From assembly GCA_001795975.1 (NCBI GenBank), contig MGLG01000058.1, forward strand, positions 1 to 5,966: DNA of 5,966 nt, given 5' to 3'. Made by a program: the position numbers and the translations under genes. The DNA is from Candidatus Yanofskybacteria bacterium RIFOXYD1_FULL_42_10 (GTDB lineage: Bacteria; Patescibacteriota; Minisyncoccia; 2-02-FULL-40-12; GWA2-44-9). The notes below the pieces were generated by a model. The model saw nothing but the letters and a program-made list of their open reading frames with translations. It searched no databases and had not been told where the DNA came from. Positions 4,910 to 5,966 of this stretch are shown one piece after another. How positions within the stretch are numbered: position 1 is the stretch's first letter; each line of letters begins with the position of its first letter.

Positions 4910-5966
4910 TTAATTACCGCTACAACCTTGTGAACTAATATGAGTATGGTCTGTTCCAAACTCAATATAGCCAAAATTGCAGGTTGTTTCCAATTTTTGT
5001 AATTCGGTATTTAGTTGCGTTTCCGTATAAGGCGCTTTGGCGTTAAAATCAACACCTAACGCTCCTTGGGCGCCATTTGACCCGCCGTAATGGCAAGACC
5101 GGACTTTATGAGCGCAAGAACCGCATACTCTTTCTCCCCGCGTATAATTGCATAAATCATTAGTCCGTTCATAAGTATAAATTTGGTTTTGGTCAATCAT
5201 GCGGGAAAGTTTAGAATTAACACATGATATAAGTGTGTCCAATTCGGGAGCATTTTTTCTCGGATAGGGCACGCCGTATTTTTGCGCCAATGATTGTCCA
5301 TCGCACGCGGTTGTCGTACCTATTTTTAATGTAAAAGTTTTAGTCGCCGATAATTTGGGCGAAGAACCGTCTTCAACTTTAATAACCAGGGTGGCGGTAC
5401 CAGCCGCGGTTGGCGTGCCGGTTATAACCCCGGCATTGCTCATTTTCAGACCGACCGGCAAAACACCGCCTTGCAGTACCCACGAATACGGCGTTATCCC
5501 CCCATTCGCTTGCAAAGTAAAAGTGGGATAAGCGGTGTTTATCGCGCCGTCAGGCAAAGAAGTCGTTGTAATGGTTATTGACTGAGCGGTAGAAAGCACT
5601 CTTAAAAGATATTCTTTTGTCGCCGATAATTTGGTGGGGGTGGTTGAATCCTCAACTTTTACGGTGAACTCATAAGGACCCAGGTCATTTTCTGTTGCTG
5701 TTCCGCGAATTTCACCTTCGTCAAAAGTAAAACCTGACGGTAAATTTTCGGTGGTCGAGCCTTCAATCGGCCAACTATACGGTCCCTGTCCGCCGGAAAC
5801 TGAAAGCCTTTGGGAATAATAATGGTTAATCACAACATCCGGCAAAGTATCCGGAGAAATGGTCAGTGTGTCCGATTCCGGTTCTGTCGGAGCGGTTCCG
5901 GTGTATGTGCATTTAAACTTGTTCCAGTCGGTGACGATGTTCACGGTTTCCGTCGTGCCGTCGGCT
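4910..5966 (-). CDS. Secreted protein with two PIG Ig-like repeats and an M15/VanY-like peptidase domain (5' end outside window)
   Basis: The frame is open to the window edge. The GTG at 5944 is merely the first start-type codon in view, so the N-terminus is missing. Numbering from that codon, two Ig-like repeats of the putative-Ig (He_PIG, PF05345) type cover ~26-117 and ~121-208. Each has the marks INxxYxxxxxxxGGxxPYSW, LPxGxxxxxxGxIxGTxT and VEDxxxPxLSATK. The C-terminal domain (~213-344) contains Cys pairs, then SCHYGG (His285), GVDF (Asp299) and DHTHIS (His333/335). That His...Asp...His order matches the zinc ligands of M15/Hedgehog-type DD-peptidases, with a longer than usual gap between His and Asp. 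It may cleave peptidoglycan stem peptides, but activity is inferred and the domain is divergent. It is the first visible gene of the cluster and abuts the next gene by 1 nt. Confidence 0.88.
   Translation of the reverse strand, partial: ADGTTETVNIVTDWNKFKCTYTGTAPTEPESDTLTISPDTLPDVVINHYYSQRLSVSGGQGPYSWPIEGSTTENLPSGFTFDEGEIRGTATENDLGPYEFTVKVEDSTTPTKLSATKEYLLRVLSTAQSITITTTSLPDGAINTAYPTFTLQANGGITPYSWVLQGGVLPVGLKMSNAGVITGTPTAAGTATLVIKVEDGSSPKLSATKTFTLKIGTTTACDGQSLAQKYGVPYPRKNAPELDTLISCVNSKLSRMIDQNQIYTYERTNDLCNYTRGERVCGSCAHKVRSCHYGGSNGAQGALGVDFNAKAPYTETQLNTELQKLETTCNFGYIEFGTDHTHISSQGCSGN
5343..5634 (-). repeat. Duplicated Ig-like module visible at DNA level
   Basis: An identical 16-nt stretch, GTCGCCGATAATTTGG on the plus strand, occurs at 5343-5358 and 5619-5634. 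It encodes the KLSAT end of each Ig-like repeat. The 276-bp spacing gives a 92-residue module. Flanking sequence (the downstream CAACTTT) is also partly conserved, indicating tandem duplication or gene conversion between modules. Confidence 0.7.

Noticed and set aside
4909..4974. Upstream in-frame start for the 228-aa surface protein (250-aa version).
   Set aside because: It would overlap the previous gene by 65 nt and put 22 extra residues before a complete signal peptide. ATG 4908, 1 nt after the TAA, is the better start.
5942..5944. GTG as the true start of the Ig/peptidase protein.
   Set aside because: The frame continues without a stop to the window edge, no signal peptide follows the GTG, and no ribosome binding site precedes it. 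It is most likely an internal valine.
1..5966. CRISPR array or TGA=Gly recoding.
   Set aside because: No direct repeats with regular unique spacers occur. Two genes terminate naturally at TGA, so the standard bacterial code applies.

Overview
The window looks like chromosomal DNA from an uncultured Candidate Phyla Radiation (Patescibacteria, Parcubacteria-like) bacterium. This rests on three things: several very small two-helix secretion-type pilins side by side, a VanW-domain protein, and secreted Ig-like and Cys-rich proteins of the kind common in that group. TGA is used as a stop codon (ends at 1187-1189 and 2475-2477), which argues against the TGA=Gly code of Gracilibacteria/Absconditabacteria. 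The taxonomic call is inference from gene style, not from a marker gene.

Layout. The left part is on the plus strand: the 3' part of a VanW-domain protein (2-742), then a small four-helix membrane protein (827-1189) that ends in a clear rho-independent terminator. Positions 1190-1373 hold no gene, but contain that terminator, a pyrimidine tract and a perfect 36-bp palindrome. From 1374 onward everything is on the minus strand. A tRNA-Leu(UAG) lies at 1374-1460. The rest of the window is a surface/secretion gene cluster read from 5966 down to a strong terminator at 1508-1546.

The minus-strand cluster, in order of transcription, has six genes. (1) A 5'-truncated secreted protein with two PIG-type Ig-like repeats and a C-terminal domain with the His...Asp...His pattern of M15/VanY-type DD-peptidases. 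(2) A signal-peptide protein with a small Cys knot, a Pro-rich stalk and a C-terminal membrane anchor, starting 1 nt after gene 1. (3) A 394-aa secreted Cys-rich protein whose C-terminus is a two-helix pilin-like domain, starting 7 nt after gene 2. (4-6) Three short stand-alone pilin-like proteins (129, 120 and 122 aa) of the TrbC/VirB2 or T4SS-pilin type. Genes 3 and 4 are separated by a large 113-nt inverted-repeat element (2886-2998). Genes 4 and 5 are separated by a head-to-head array of ~7-8 nt repeats.

Interpretation. The locus probably builds an envelope-spanning appendage or type IV secretion-like apparatus. Several two-helix pilin subunits would form the body, and the Cys-rich pilin fusion could be a tip or adhesin subunit. 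The Ig/peptidase protein may act on peptidoglycan at the assembly site or on a partner cell. Genes 4 and 5 each appear to have their own promoter placed so close to the start codon that their mRNAs would be leaderless or nearly so, whereas gene 6 has a strong Shine-Dalgarno. The most unusual items are the palindromic element, the promoter-bearing heptamer array, the pilin paralogue set with one fused to a large ectodomain, and the peptidase-like domain at the head of the cluster.
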